A stretch of 64,000 nt of DNA from Mesorhizobium sp. CA14. GTDB taxonomy: Bacteria; Pseudomonadota; Alphaproteobacteria; Rhizobiales; Rhizobiaceae. The position numbers and the translations under genes are program-made. The stretch's first letter is position 1, and the number at the start of each line of letters is the position of its first letter. Positions 41,203-51,271 of the stretch are shown one piece after another. The notes beneath the pieces were generated by a model. That model saw nothing but the letters and a program-made list of their open reading frames with translations. It was not told the origin of the DNA and did not search any database. The stretch lies in the NCBI RefSeq assembly GCF_020165195.1, contig NZ_JAIUHR010000019.1, positions 1 to 64,000 of the forward strand, given 5' to 3'.

Positions 41203-42729
41203 ATGACCATCAACAGACGTGACTTGCTTGGGTACGGCGCAGCGGCGCTCAGTGCCGCCACGTTTGGCCTGCCGGGGGCGGCAAAGGCGGCGGACGAACT
41301 CACCATCGCCTACAACGTCAACCTGCCCTCCTGGGATCCGACGGCCGGCCCCTCAGCCGTCAACCCGACCATTCAGGGCCTTTATCAATCGGTGTTCGAC
41401 CAGATCATCGGACAGAAGCCGGACCTTTCCTTCACGCCCGGCCTGCTCACCGAATGGGGCTGGAACGACGACCGCACCAAGGTGACGATGACGGTACGGG
41501 ACGGCGTGAAATGGCATGACGGCTCGCCCTTCACACCGGAGGACGTGGTGTGGTCGCTGCAGCGGGCCGGCGACGAGAAGACCGGCAATCCGATCCAGTT
41601 CGTCTGGAAGAACGTGAACAACTTCAAGATCGACGGCAACAAGATCACCGGCGACGTCGTGCAGTTCGACCCGGTCTATTTCAAGTGGATGTCGTTCCTG
41701 ACCGGCTACATCATGCCGAAGACCTATTACGAGAAGGTCGGCGCGGAAGGCTTCGAGAAGGCGCCGATCGGCACCGGTCCCTATATGGTCGACAAGTTCG
41801 AGCGCAATGCGTTCCTGCGGCTGAAGGCCAACCCGCATTATTGGGGCAACAAGCCGGCCTTCGAGAATGTGACGATCAAGTTCGTCACAGACGCCGCAAG
41901 CCGCGTCGCCGAGATCGAATCCGGCTCCTCGCAGGTGACGCTTGAAATCCCCTATGAGGAATATGACCGACTGATCGCCAAGGACGGGCTGGCCGGCTCG
42001 ATCAAGAATGTTTCCGACATCGGCATGATCTTCTTCAATGACATCGAGGCGATGCTGGACAAGAACGTCCGCCAGGCCGCCGTTATGGCAGTGGACAAGG
42101 AGCTTCTGGTCAAGCGGCTGCTGCGCGGCTACGGCCAGCCGATCGCCACGCTGGAGACGCCGGAATACACGGCCTTCGATCCATCGATCAAAGTCGAGCA
42201 CAATCCGGAGAAGGCCAAGGAGTTGCTCGCCGCCTCCGGCTATTCGCCCAAGAAGCCGGTCAAGTTCACGATCCAGACCACCAAGGGCTTCAAGCCCAAG
42301 GACTACGAGATGATCCAGGCGATCGTCGGCATGTGGCGCAAGGTCGGCATCGAGGCCAATATCGAGGTCTACGAGATCGCCAAGCATTACGAGCTGCGCG
42401 CCGCCGACAAGCTGGCGCCGGCCGCCTTCTACAACTGGGGCAACTCGATCGGCGACCCGACCACCTCGACCGGCTTTGCCATGTACGGCCCGAGCCCGCA
42501 TTCGGTGTGGGACAGCCAGGACCTGATCGACATGATTAACCCGCTGTGGGGCGAGAAGGACGAGACCAAGCGCATCGCCGGCTGGAAGGCGGTCGACAAA
42601 TACATCGCCGAGCAGGCCTATGTGCTGCCGCTGATCCAATATGCGCAACCGATCGTGCATTCGAAGAAGGTCAATGTCGTGCAGCATGTGTCCGGCGCGC
42701 TGCTGCCGGCGCTGATGACCCCGGCCTGA
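41203..42729 (+). CDS. ABC transporter substrate-binding protein, peptide type, Tat signal
   Basis: This 508-residue protein belongs to the family-5 solute-binding proteins (SBP_bac_5). The signal carries a twin arginine (INRRDLLGYGAAALSAATFG) ending in AKA, so it is probably exported folded. TVRDGVKWHDGSPFTPEDVVWSLQRA near 90-115 is the family signature. It starts a five-gene importer with two permeases and two ATPases. In this setting the ligand may be an aromatic compound or a peptide-like conjugate. Confidence 0.92.
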   Translation: MTINRRDLLGYGAAALSAATFGLPGAAKAADELTIAYNVNLPSWDPTAGPSAVNPTIQGLYQSVFDQIIGQKPDLSFTPGLLTEWGWNDDRTKVTMTVRDGVKWHDGSPFTPEDVVWSLQRAGDEKTGNPIQFVWKNVNNFKIDGNKITGDVVQFDPVYFKWMSFLTGYIMPKTYYEKVGAEGFEKAPIGTGPYMVDKFERNAFLRLKANPHYWGNKPAFENVTIKFVTDAASRVAEIESGSSQVTLEIPYEEYDRLIAKDGLAGSIKNVSDIGMIFFNDIEAMLDKNVRQAAVMAVDKELLVKRLLRGYGQPIATLETPEYTAFDPSIKVEHNPEKAKELLAASGYSPKKPVKFTIQTTKGFKPKDYEMIQAIVGMWRKVGIEANIEVYEIAKHYELRAADKLAPAAFYNWGNSIGDPTTSTGFAMYGPSPHSVWDSQDLIDMINPLWGEKDETKRIAGWKAVDKYIAEQAYVLPLIQYAQPIVHSKKVNVVQHVSGALLPALMTPA

Positions 42730-42768
42730 TTATCGGCCTTGCCCCCTGCCGGTCTTCGCCCGGCAGGG

Positions 42769-42885
42769 CCCCTCATCCGGCCCTTCGGGCCACCTTCTCC
42801 CCGAGGGGAGAAGAGGTCGCCGACGGCTGAGCCAGCCTCTTCTCCCCACCGGCGAGAAGGTGACCGCGAAGCGGCCGGATGAGGG
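42769..42885. repeat. RIME-like palindromic element inside the ABC operon
   Basis: About 117 bases bounded by CCCTCATCCGGC and GCCGGATGAGGG, containing a second pair of arms around TTCTCCCC. This is the classic mosaic palindrome of rhizobial genomes. It separates the binding protein gene from the first permease and could set their expression ratio by stabilising the upstream transcript. Confidence 0.82.
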
Positions 42886-42912
42886 AGAGTTCGTTAGAGT
42901 GATTACGCCCGC

Positions 42913-43920
42913 ATGCTGCTGCAAAGATTCTTCGTTCGTCTGTTGACGATGCTGGTGACGTTGTTCGGCGTCGCCGTCGTCGTTTTCGTCGTCATCCGCG
43001 TGGCGCCCGGCGATCCGATCGCCATGATGCTGCCGCCCGGCGCCAGCAATGACGACATCGCGCGGCTGCGCGCGCTCTATGGACTCGACAAGAGCATCGT
43101 GCAGCAATTCTTCATCTGGTTCGGCGGCGTGCTGCATGGGAATTTCGGCACGTCAATATCATTGCGCCAGGACGTGCTCGGCCTGGTCTTCAACCGGCTG
43201 CCGGCGACGCTGGAGCTGGCCACCGTGGCGCTGCTGATGGCGATCGCGATCGGCGTCACCGCCGCGATTCTCGGCGCGCGCTCGCGCGGCTCGGCGGTCG
43301 AAGCGGGTATCGACATCGCCAGCGGCGCGACGCTCTCCATTCCCGATTTCCTCTGGGGCCTGGTGTTGATCCTGCTGTTCGGCGTGCTGGTGCCCGTCTT
43401 CGACATTTCCGGCCGCGTGTCGCCGCAGCTCGATTTGCCCTTCGCCACCCAGTTCTATCTGGCCGAGAGCATTCTCAGGCTGCGCTTCGATCTCACCTGG
43501 GACCTGCTCAAACATATGCTGATGCCGGCCGTCGCGCTGGCGCTGCCGCTGGCGGCGATCATCGCACAGCTCTTGAAACAATCGCTGAAGGAGGTGCTCG
43601 ACCTCGACTATGTCGTGCTGGCGCGCGTGAAGGGTTTTTCCGAGACGCAGGTCATCCTGCGCGAGGCGCTGAAGAACGCGGTGCTGCCGACGCTGACGCT
43701 TGTCGGCGTGCAGTTCACCTTCCTCATCGGCGGCACCGTCATCGTCGAGCGGCTGTTCTCCTATGAAGGCCTCGGCAATATGGCGATCGACGCCGTCATC
43801 GACCGCGACCTGCCGCTGATCCAGGGCATCGTGCTGGTCTTCGCGCTGCTCTTCGTGCTGATCAACCTCGCCGTCGACATGACGTATGCGCTGCTCAATC
43901 CGAGGCTGCGCCATGGATGA
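42913..43920 (+). CDS. ABC transporter permease (DppB/OppB type)
   Basis: This 335-residue protein has six predicted membrane helices and the DppB-like N-terminus (RFFVRLLTMLVTLFGVAVVVFVVIRVAPGDP) and the EAA loop REALKNAVLPTLTLVGVQ near 250. It forms the membrane channel with the next gene product, which starts inside it (8-base overlap). Confidence 0.93.
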   Translation: MLLQRFFVRLLTMLVTLFGVAVVVFVVIRVAPGDPIAMMLPPGASNDDIARLRALYGLDKSIVQQFFIWFGGVLHGNFGTSISLRQDVLGLVFNRLPATLELATVALLMAIAIGVTAAILGARSRGSAVEAGIDIASGATLSIPDFLWGLVLILLFGVLVPVFDISGRVSPQLDLPFATQFYLAESILRLRFDLTWDLLKHMLMPAVALALPLAAIIAQLLKQSLKEVLDLDYVVLARVKGFSETQVILREALKNAVLPTLTLVGVQFTFLIGGTVIVERLFSYEGLGNMAIDAVIDRDLPLIQGIVLVFALLFVLINLAVDMTYALLNPRLRHG

Positions 43921-44761
43921 GGCAAGTGTCGCCGGGCGAGGTTTGAGCCCAAGGCTTTGGCTGGCCGGTGGCTGGCTTCTGCTGGCGCTGCTCGCGGCCA
44001 TATTCGCGCCATTGATCGCACCGCAGGATCCGCTGGCGCAGGATTTGATGCTGGAACGCCTGCCGCCCTTCTGGCTGGACGGGGCCGAACCCGGCTATTG
44101 GCTCGGCACCGACAGCCTTGGACGTGATCTGTTGTCGCGGCTGATCTTCGGCGGCCGCATCGCCTTCATCGTCGCCTTCGCGGCGGCGACGTCCGCGTGC
44201 CTGCTCGGCTCCGCGCTCGGCCTGATCGCCGGGTATTTCGGCGGCTGGCCCGACCGCATCATCTCGCGCATCGTCGATGTCTGGATGGCCTTCCCGCCGG
44301 TGCTGTTCGCGATCCTTCTGGTCGCGGTGCTGGGTACCGGCCTGAGCTCCGTCATCCTCGCCATCGCGATCATCGACTGGACGCGCTTCTGCCGGGTGAT
44401 CCGGGCCGAAGCGATGAGCCAGGCACGCATGGACTATGTCGAGAGCGCGCGCATCGCGGGCTATGGCCGCATGGGAATTATGCTGCGCGAAGTGCTGCCC
44501 AATGTGCTGCCGTCGGTGGTGGCGCTGCTGTCGCTCGAAATGGGCATCGCCGTCATCGTCGAGGCGATCCTCTCCTTCGTCAACCTGTCGATCTCGACCG
44601 ACGATCCGACCTGGGGCAGCATCATCGCCGAGGGCCGGCTGTCGATCCATCAGGCCTGGTGGGTGCTGGTGTTTCCGCTGATCACGCTGATCCTCACCGT
44701 GCTTTCCTTCAGCCAGTTCGGCGAGGCGCTGAAGGCGCGCTTCGATCCGGTGCTGCGATGA
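43913..44761 (+). CDS. ABC transporter permease (DppC/OppC type)
   Basis: This 282-residue membrane protein has the DppC pattern: N-terminal helix, PHWLGTDSLGRDLLSRLIFGGRI-like residues (LGTDSLGRDLLSRLI about 63) and the EAA loop (REVLPNVLPSVVALLSLEMG). ATG 43913 gives the expected length; a frame extension upstream is inside the previous gene. It overlaps the ATPase start by four bases (ATGA). Confidence 0.93.
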   Translation: MDEASVAGRGLSPRLWLAGGWLLLALLAAIFAPLIAPQDPLAQDLMLERLPPFWLDGAEPGYWLGTDSLGRDLLSRLIFGGRIAFIVAFAAATSACLLGSALGLIAGYFGGWPDRIISRIVDVWMAFPPVLFAILLVAVLGTGLSSVILAIAIIDWTRFCRVIRAEAMSQARMDYVESARIAGYGRMGIMLREVLPNVLPSVVALLSLEMGIAVIVEAILSFVNLSISTDDPTWGSIIAEGRLSIHQAWWVLVFPLITLILTVLSFSQFGEALKARFDPVLR

Positions 44762-45636
44762 GCGCGTGCCTCGACATCCGCCGCTTGAGCGCCGTGCTGC
44801 CCAACGGCCAGCGCGTGCTGCGCTCCGTGTCGCTCGCCGTCCAGCCGGGCGAGGTCAGCGCGCTGGTCGGCGAAAGCGGCGCGGGCAAGACGATGATCGG
44901 CAAAGCGGTGCTCGGCGTGCTGCCGAAGAGCGTGCGCATCGTCGAAGGCGAGATGCTGATCGAGGGCGAGGACCTCGGCCGCCTCGATCCGAAGGCTCGG
45001 CGAACCCTGATCGGCGCGCGCACGGCGCTGATCCCACAGGATCCGCTCACCGCGCTCAACCCGTCGCGCCGCATCGGCACACAGATGACCGATCGGCTGG
45101 TGCGCATCCTCGGCTGGAGCGGCGAGAGGGCGGACCAGCGCATCAGGCAGCTGCTCGACGAGGTGCAGATCCGCGATCCCGAGCGCGTGCTGAAAAGTTA
45201 TCCGCATGAATTGTCCGGCGGCATGCGCCAACGTGTGCTGATCGCGGCGGCTTTCGCGGCGGAGCCCCGATTGATTGTCGCCGACGAGCCGACGACGGCG
45301 CTGGACGTGACGGTGCAGAAGCAGATCCTGCGGCTCATCGCGCAACTGCAGCGCGATCATGGCACGGCGATCCTGTTCGTCACCCACGACCTCGGCGTGG
45401 TCGCCAAGATCAGCCAGAAAGTGTCGGTGCTCTACGCCGGCAAGGTGGTCGAGGAAGCCGAGACCGAGGCGCTGTTTGCGGCACCGCAACACCCCTATAC
45501 ACGCGCGTTGATGGCGGCGACACCGCGCTACACCGACCCGTACGCCTCGCTGAAGCCGGTGGACGAAAGCGTGCTTGCCGGATTGGCCGTGGAGATCGCC
45601 GCCGCCGACAAGGACTGGAGGCCCGGCCATGGCTGA
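44758..45636 (+). CDS. ABC transporter ATP-binding protein (DppD/OppD type)
   Basis: This 292-residue ATPase has Walker A GESGAGKT (about 39-46), the Q loop near [11 protein letters not shown], the signature LSGGMRQRV, and Walker [10 protein letters not shown]. The C-terminal [14 protein letters not shown] is the oligopeptide-transporter ATPase extension. It overlaps its partner ATPase by eight bases. Confidence 0.95.
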   Translation: MSACLDIRRLSAVLPNGQRVLRSVSLAVQPGEVSALVGESGAGKTMIGKAVLGVLPKSVRIVEGEMLIEGEDLGRLDPKARRTLIGARTALIPQDPLTALNPSRRIGTQMTDRLVRILGWSGERADQRIRQLLDEVQIRDPERVLKSYPHELSGGMRQRVLIAAAFAAEPRLIVADEPTTALDVTVQKQILRLIAQLQRDHGTAILFVTHDLGVVAKISQKVSVLYAGKVVEEAETEALFAAPQHPYTRALMAATPRYTDPYASLKPVDESVLAGLAVEIAAADKDWRPGHG

Positions 45637-46453
45637 GCCGCTGTTTTCCGTGCGCGGGCTGAAGGTGGCGCTGCCCGACATGACGCGCAAGCCGTTGATC
45701 GGCCGCGCGCCGCTGGCTGAAATCCTCATGGGGCTGGACTTCGACCTGCCCAAAGGATCGGTGACCGGCATCGTCGGCGAATCCGGTTCCGGCAAGTCGA
45801 CGCTCGGGCGCGCGCTGGTCCGGCTGCTCGAACCTAGCGCGGGTTTCATCGGCTTCGAGGGGCGCGACATCAGCCGTCTTTCGGAAGCCGAGCTCAGGCC
45901 GCTGCGCCGCGACCTGCAGATGATCTTCCAGGACCCGATGTCGTCGCTCAATCCGCGGCATACGATCTTCAACATCATCGCCGCATCCTTGCGACAGAAC
46001 GGGCTTGGCGACCGGCTGAAGGAACGCGTCGCGGAAGCGCTGCAGCGCGTCGGCCTGCCGCAGAATTTTGCCAGCCGCTATCGCCACGAATTGTCGGGCG
46101 GCCAGCGCCAGCGCGTCGGCATCGCACGGGCCCTGGCGCTCTCGCCGAAATTCGTGCTGGCCGACGAGATCGTCTCCGGCCTCGACGTCTCGACGCAGGC
46201 GCAGATCCTGACGCTGCTGGAAAAGCTGGCGGCCGAGATGGGGCTGACGGTCGCCTTCATCAGCCATGACCTATCGGTGATCCGGCGGCTCTGCCAGCAG
46301 GTCATCGTCATGCGCGAGGGCAGGATCGTCGAGGCCAGCGCCACCGACGCCTTATTCGACAATCCGAAGGAGACTTACACGCGCGACCTGCTCGCCGCCA
46401 TTCCGCTGCCGGAAATCGATCCGGACTGGCTGCGGCCGACGCCCGGGGCGTGA
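45629..46453 (+). CDS. ABC transporter ATP-binding protein (DppF/OppF type)
   Basis: This 274-residue ATPase has Walker A GESGSGKST (about 51-59), Q loop FQDPMSSLNPRH, the signature LSGGQRQRVGIARAL and Walker B KFVLADEIVSG, in which the usual DEP is replaced by DEI. The catalytic Glu is retained. It completes the five-gene importer. Confidence 0.94.
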   Translation: MAEPLFSVRGLKVALPDMTRKPLIGRAPLAEILMGLDFDLPKGSVTGIVGESGSGKSTLGRALVRLLEPSAGFIGFEGRDISRLSEAELRPLRRDLQMIFQDPMSSLNPRHTIFNIIAASLRQNGLGDRLKERVAEALQRVGLPQNFASRYRHELSGGQRQRVGIARALALSPKFVLADEIVSGLDVSTQAQILTLLEKLAAEMGLTVAFISHDLSVIRRLCQQVIVMREGRIVEASATDALFDNPKETYTRDLLAAIPLPEIDPDWLRPTPGA

Positions 46454-46544
46454 AGAGCCGGATTGGACCGGTGAGGGAAGGGCCGGCTGCAGGAGACGTG
46501 CTTTGGAGAGTATCCGACCAAGCGACAGGCCGGCCGAGATCATT

Positions 46545-46575
46545 CAATTATAAAACTTTAAGCTTGAAATAATTG
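46545..46575. promoter_or_regulatory. Candidate MarR operator before the monooxygenase gene
   Basis: CAATTAT (46545-46551) and ATAATTG (46569-46575) are complementary ends, with CTTTAAGCTTGAAAT (46556-46570) between them. CAATTAT plus CTTTAAGC recur at 39500-39520. Two MarR genes lie in the neighbourhood, and sites of this AT-rich palindromic kind are usual for MarR proteins. Confidence 0.5.
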
Positions 46576-46630
46576 CGGACCAGCGCGATACTGACTTTGG
46601 GGTCGCCGGCCTGCCGGCGTTCCCGATGCC

Positions 46631-46693
46631 TTAGAGCGTTTCACGCAATTCCGGACGGAAACCGCTACGCACTTTTCCTGGAATTGCTCTAGA
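46631..46693. repeat. Dispersed rhizobial palindrome upstream of the monooxygenase
   Basis: An imperfect palindrome of 63 bases runs from TTAGAGC to GCTCTAGA and has AATTCC and GGAATT arms. From memory this sequence type is widespread in Mesorhizobium intergenic regions. It ends 15 bases before the ATG, so the ribosome site (AGAGGAGA) lies at its edge. Confidence 0.65.
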
Positions 46694-46708
46694 GGAGATT
46701 CGCAAGAC

Positions 46709-49003
46709 ATGAAGGTTGCGGTTCTCGGCGGCGGACCAGCCGGACTCTATTTTGCCATTTCGCTCAAGCTGCGCGATGCCGCGCATGAGGTGACGGTCTA
46801 TGAGCGCAACCGACCGGACGACACGTTCGGCTGGGGCGTGGTCTTGTCGGCGGAGACGCTGGAGAACCTGACCAGGAACGATCCGGTCAGCGCCGTCTGG
46901 ATCAAGAAGCATTTCGCCTATTGGGACGACATCGCCGTTATCCATGACGGGGTGCGCACGGTCTCCTCCGGCCACGGCTTCTGCGGCATCGGCCGCAAGC
47001 GGCTCTTGGTCCTGCTGCAGCGCCGAGCGCGCGAGCTCGGCATCAAGATGATGTTCGAGACCGAGATATCCGATCCCAAACCGTTCATGGAAACGCATGA
47101 CCTGGTGGTCGCGGCGGATGGGCTGAACTCGAAATCCCGGGCCGCCTTCGCCGATGTCTTCAAGCCCGATATCGACACCCGCAAATGCAAGTTCGTGTGG
47201 CTGGGCACCACGCAGAAATTCGACGATGCCTTCACCTTTATCTTCGAGAAGACGGAGCATGGCTGGGTGTGGGCGCATGCCTACCAGTTCGACAGCGAGA
47301 CCGCGACCTTCATCGTCGAATGCAGCGAGCGGACCTGGGCTGCGTTCGGCTTCGGCCAGATGACGCAACAGGAATCGATCGCGGTCTGCGAGCGCATTTT
47401 TGCAAAGCATCTGGGCGGCCATCCGCTGATGACCAACGCCAACCACATCAGAGGTTCGGCCTGGATCAACTTCCCGCGCGTGCTGTGCGAGCGCTGGTCG
47501 TACAAGAACCTGGCGCTGATGGGCGATGCGGCGGCTTCAGCGCATTTCTCGATCGGCTCCGGCACCAAGCTGGCGCTGGAGAGCGCGGTGGCGCTTGCCG
47601 ATTATGTCGAGTCAGAGCCCGACCTCGAAGCGGCCTTCCGCAAATATGAGGATGCGCGGCGCACCGAGGTGCTGAAGCTGCAATCGGCGGCGCGCAATTC
47701 GCTCGAATGGTTCGAGGAAGTCGAACGATATCTCGGGTTGGATCCAATTCAGTTCAACTATTCGCTGCTGACCCGCTCGCAGCGCATCAGCCACGAGAAC
47801 CTTCGCCTGCGCGACGCCGAATGGCTGGCGGGCGCCGAGGAATGGTTCCAGCGCAAGGCCGGCGCCGGCGGCAACAGCTTACGCCGCGCGCCGATGTTCG
47901 CGCCCTTCAAGCTGCGCGACATGGCACTCACCAACCGCATCGTCGTCTCGCCGATGGCGCAGTACAAGGCGGTTGACGGCTGCCCGACCGACTGGCATTT
48001 CGCCCACTATGCCGAGCGCGCCAAGGGCGGCGCGGGGCTGGTCTATATCGAGATGACCTGCGTCAGCCCGGAAGGGCGCATCACGCCCGGATGCCCCGGT
48101 TTCTACAAGCCCGAACACGAGATTGCCTGGAAGCGGCTGGTCGATTTTGTCCATGCCGAGACCGAGGCAAAGATCTGCGCCCAGATCGGCCATTCCGGCG
48201 CCAAGGGTTCGACCCGCCTCGGCTGGGAGGGAACAGACGAGCCGCTGCCTTCCGGCAACTGGCCTGTGATGGCGCCGTCGGCCGTGCCATGGTCGCCGCA
48301 AAACCAGGTGCCGAAGGCAATGGACCGCGCCGACATGGACATGGTCCGCGACCAGTTCGTCGCCTCGGCGGAGATGGCCGAGCGCTGCGGCTTCGACATG
48401 CTGGAGATCCATGCCGCGCATGGCTACCTGCTGTCGGCCTTCATCACGCCGTTGACCAACCGCCGCACCGACGACTATGGCGGCTCGCTGGAAAACCGCA
48501 TGCGCTATCCGCTGGAGATCTTCCATGCGGTGCGCGCGGTGTGGCCGGCCGAGAAGCCGATCTCGATGCGCATATCGGCCAATGACTGGGTCGGCATCGA
48601 AGGGGTGACGCCGGCCGCCGCGGTCGAAATCGCCAGGCTGCTGCATCAGGCCGGCATCGATCTCTGCGACGTATCAGCCGGGCAGACCACCATCGCCGCC
48701 AAGCCGGTCTATGGCCGCATGTTCCAGACGCCGTTTTCCGACCGCATCCGCAACGAGGTCGGTATGGCGACGATGGCGGTCGGCAACATCTATGAGCCGG
48801 ACCATGCCAACTCGATCCTGATGGCCGGCCGCGCCGATCTGGTGGCACTGGCCAGGCCGCATCTCACCGATCCCTACTGGACGCTGCATGCGGGGGTGAC
48901 GCTCGGCGACCGCGGCGTCAAATGGCCGGATCCCTATCTGCGCGGACGCGACCAGATCTACCGGCTGGCCGAGCGCGAAGCAGCGGCGGGGCTGAAGGTA
49001 TGA
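46709..49003 (+). CDS. Bifunctional salicylyl-CoA 5-hydroxylase / 2-aminobenzoyl-CoA monooxygenase-reductase type enzyme
   Basis: This 764-residue protein is a natural fusion. Residues 1 to about 385 are a flavoprotein monooxygenase ([15 protein letters not shown] at 3-17, [16 protein letters not shown] near 270). Residues about 393-764 are an Old Yellow Enzyme-type reductase ([22 protein letters not shown] at the start, [32 protein letters not shown] near 570-600). This design is known from 2-aminobenzoyl-CoA monooxygenase/reductase and the salicylyl-CoA 5-hydroxylase family, so it should hydroxylate and reduce an aryl-CoA. It heads an operon with beta-oxidation-type genes. Confidence 0.93.
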   Translation: MKVAVLGGGPAGLYFAISLKLRDAAHEVTVYERNRPDDTFGWGVVLSAETLENLTRNDPVSAVWIKKHFAYWDDIAVIHDGVRTVSSGHGFCGIGRKRLLVLLQRRARELGIKMMFETEISDPKPFMETHDLVVAADGLNSKSRAAFADVFKPDIDTRKCKFVWLGTTQKFDDAFTFIFEKTEHGWVWAHAYQFDSETATFIVECSERTWAAFGFGQMTQQESIAVCERIFAKHLGGHPLMTNANHIRGSAWINFPRVLCERWSYKNLALMGDAAASAHFSIGSGTKLALESAVALADYVESEPDLEAAFRKYEDARRTEVLKLQSAARNSLEWFEEVERYLGLDPIQFNYSLLTRSQRISHENLRLRDAEWLAGAEEWFQRKAGAGGNSLRRAPMFAPFKLRDMALTNRIVVSPMAQYKAVDGCPTDWHFAHYAERAKGGAGLVYIEMTCVSPEGRITPGCPGFYKPEHEIAWKRLVDFVHAETEAKICAQIGHSGAKGSTRLGWEGTDEPLPSGNWPVMAPSAVPWSPQNQVPKAMDRADMDMVRDQFVASAEMAERCGFDMLEIHAAHGYLLSAFITPLTNRRTDDYGGSLENRMRYPLEIFHAVRAVWPAEKPISMRISANDWVGIEGVTPAAAVEIARLLHQAGIDLCDVSAGQTTIAAKPVYGRMFQTPFSDRIRNEVGMATMAVGNIYEPDHANSILMAGRADLVALARPHLTDPYWTLHAGVTLGDRGVKWPDPYLRGRDQIYRLAEREAAAGLKV

Positions 49004-49773
49004 GCGCCGCGCGCGAAATTGCCGGCAGGCATGCCCTCGTCACCGGCGGCGGTACAGGCGTCGGCCGTGGGATCGCGCTGGCGCTGGCGGAAGCCGGCGT
49101 CAACGTCACCATCTGCGGGCGACGCGAAGCAGCACTCGCAGAGGTGGCGAAGGAAAGCGACCGGATCTTCCCTGTCGCTGCGGATGTTACGAATGAAGCC
49201 GAGATGACGGCTCTCCACGATAAGGCGGAAGCCGCGCGCGGACCGTTCGACATCGTTATTGCCAATGCCGGCATGGCAGTCAGCGCGCCGGCGCACAAGA
49301 CGTCACTGACCGACTGGCAGCGCACGCTCGACGTCAATCTTACGGGAGTCTTTCTGACTGTGAAGCCGGCGCTGGCCGGAATGCTGGCGCGGAAGACAGG
49401 TCGCATCGTCTTCGTCGCTTCGACCGCCGGCCTGAAGGGCTACGCCTATGTCGCGCCTTACGTCGCCGCCAAGCATGGCGTCGTCGGACTGATGCGGGCC
49501 TTGGCCGCCGAGACCGCCAAGTCGGGCGTGACGGTGAATGCAGTCTGCCCCGGATTCGTTGAAACCGACATGCTGGAGGAGTCGGTCCAGCGCATCGTCG
49601 AGAAGACCGGCCGCTCGGCGGAGGAAGCTCGTGCAGGTCTTGCTGCGACGAATCCGCAGGGGCGTTTCATCCAGCCGGAGGAAGTCGCGTCGGCGGTGCT
49701 GTGGCTGTGCAGCGACGCCGCGCAATCGATCACCGGGCAGGCGATCTCGGTCTCAGGGGGCGAGACATGGTAG
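49000..49773 (+). CDS. SDR family oxidoreductase (3-hydroxyacyl-CoA dehydrogenase-like)
   Basis: This 257-residue protein has the SDR cofactor loop [10 protein letters not shown] (about 15-24), NAG (about 89-91), a catalytic Ser region ([11 protein letters not shown]), YVAAK (Tyr and Lys of the triad, about 157-161) and PGFVETDM. In the pathway it would oxidise a 3-hydroxyacyl-CoA. It overlaps the monooxygenase stop by four bases and the MarR start by seven bases. ATG 49000 is chosen over an in-frame extension inside the monooxygenase gene. Confidence 0.92.
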   Translation: MSAAREIAGRHALVTGGGTGVGRGIALALAEAGVNVTICGRREAALAEVAKESDRIFPVAADVTNEAEMTALHDKAEAARGPFDIVIANAGMAVSAPAHKTSLTDWQRTLDVNLTGVFLTVKPALAGMLARKTGRIVFVASTAGLKGYAYVAPYVAAKHGVVGLMRALAAETAKSGVTVNAVCPGFVETDMLEESVQRIVEKTGRSAEEARAGLAATNPQGRFIQPEEVASAVLWLCSDAAQSITGQAISVSGGETW

Positions 49774-50231
49774 CGGGGCCGACCTCCACCGGGCCGGGCA
49801 AGGAGAGGCTGCGGCTGTGGATCCGCCTGCTGCGCGCCTCGCGCACCATCGAGGCCGAGTTGCGCGAGCGGCTGAAGAAGGAGTTCGACACCACGCTGCC
49901 GCGCTTCGACGTGATGGCAGCGCTTTACCGCTCGCCCGAAGGCATGCTGATGAGCGACCTGTCCCGTTTCCTGCTTGTCTCGAACGGCAATGTGACGGGC
50001 ATCGTTGACCGGCTGGTTTCGGAAGGATTGGTGACACGCGCGCGCCGCAATGGCGACCGCCGCACCTCGATGGTGCGTCTGACCGAAGAAGGCTCGAAAT
50101 CCTTCGCCGCGATCGCCGCCGCGCATGAGAATTGGGTCGGCGAGCTTCTCGGCACCGTCAGCGAGGACGAGGCGCGTCGGCTGACCGGCATGCTGAAATC
50201 GTTCCGCAGCAATTGGGAGGGACGCGAATGA
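49767..50231 (+). CDS. MarR family transcriptional regulator
   Basis: This 154-residue protein has a MarR winged helix: [46 protein letters not shown] followed by [17 protein letters not shown]. It is coupled to the SDR gene before and to the hydratase gene after it, so it is embedded in the operon it probably controls, likely sensing the aryl-CoA or its CoA intermediates. Confidence 0.93.
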   Translation: MVAGPTSTGPGKERLRLWIRLLRASRTIEAELRERLKKEFDTTLPRFDVMAALYRSPEGMLMSDLSRFLLVSNGNVTGIVDRLVSEGLVTRARRNGDRRTSMVRLTEEGSKSFAAIAAAHENWVGELLGTVSEDEARRLTGMLKSFRSNWEGRE

Positions 50232-51040
50232 ACGCCATGGCCAAGCTCAAGCCAAAACACTTCCTCTGGGAGGTCGAAGGCAAGATCGCGAAAATCCGGC
50301 TCGACCGGCCGGAGCGCAAGAACCCGCTCACCTTCGACAGCTATGCCGAGCTGCGCGACACGTTTCGCGAGCTCGTCTATGCCGAGGATGTCGACGCCGT
50401 GATGTTCCTGCCCAATGGCGGCAATTTCTGCTCGGGCGGCGATGTCCACGACATTATCGGGCCGCTGGTCAAGATGGACATGAAGCAACTGCTTGCCTTT
50501 ACGCGCATGACCGGCGACTTCGTCAAGGCGATGCTGAATTGCGGCAAGCCGATCATTTCCGCCGTCGACGGCGTGGCGGTCGGCGCCGGCGCGATCATCG
50601 CCATGGCCTCCGATATCCGCATCGCCACGCCGGAGGCAAAGACCGCCTTCCTGTTCACCCGCGTCGGGCTTGCCGGCTGCGACATGGGCGCTTGCGCGAT
50701 CCTGCCGCGCATCATCGGCCAGGGCCGCGCGGCCGAGCTGCTCTACACGGGCCGCACCATGAGTGCTGCCGAAGGCGAGCGCTGGGGGTTCTACAATCGC
50801 CTGGTCGAGCCGGCGGCGCTCGAGGCGGACGCGCTCGACATGGCGGCGCGCATCGTTTCCGGCCCGACCTTCGCGCACGGCATCACCAAGACGCAGCTCA
50901 ACCAGGAATGGTCGATGGGCCTCGACCAGGCGATCGAGGCGGAAGCGCAGGCGCAGGCGATCTGCATGCAGACCGGCGATTTCGAACGGGCATACAAGGC
51001 GTTCGTGGCCAAGGAAACGCCGGTGTTCGAGGGGGATTAG
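50228..51040 (+). CDS. Enoyl-CoA hydratase family protein
   Basis: This 270-residue crotonase has [21 protein letters not shown] (about 24-44), the oxyanion-hole segment [11 protein letters not shown] (about 64-74) and [29 protein letters not shown] (about 106-134). It would hydrate a ring-derived enoyl-CoA or act in ring opening. It starts in an ATGA overlap with MarR and ends before a RIME-like element. Confidence 0.93.
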   Translation: MNAMAKLKPKHFLWEVEGKIAKIRLDRPERKNPLTFDSYAELRDTFRELVYAEDVDAVMFLPNGGNFCSGGDVHDIIGPLVKMDMKQLLAFTRMTGDFVKAMLNCGKPIISAVDGVAVGAGAIIAMASDIRIATPEAKTAFLFTRVGLAGCDMGACAILPRIIGQGRAAELLYTGRTMSAAEGERWGFYNRLVEPAALEADALDMAARIVSGPTFAHGITKTQLNQEWSMGLDQAIEAEAQAQAICMQTGDFERAYKAFVAKETPVFEGD

Positions 51041-51074
51041 GGATGGATGTGGTGTTGGAGACGCTGGCGGGACA

Positions 51075-51234
51075 GCGCCCCCCTCTGGCCTTCCGGCCAT
51101 CTCCCCCTCTAGGGGGGAGATTGGCAGCTTTGGCGCCGGCTCCCACCTTGCAACGTTGGCGATTGGCGAAAGCGGCGATGACAGCCGATCTCCCCCCTAG
51201 AGGGGGAGATGGCCGGCAGGCCAGAGGGGGGCGC
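51075..51234. repeat. RIME-like palindromic element, 160 bases
   Basis: Outer arms GCGCCCCCCTCTGGCC and GGCCAGAGGGGGGCGC are complementary, inner arms include ATCTCCCCCTCT and AGAGGGGGAGAT. The element fills the gap between hydratase and dehydrogenase genes. Its ends are identical in type to the smaller element at 38485-38533. Confidence 0.82.
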
Positions 51235-51271
51235 CGTAGAGCGGAAACCTTTGAGAATAGCGGAGGCAAGC

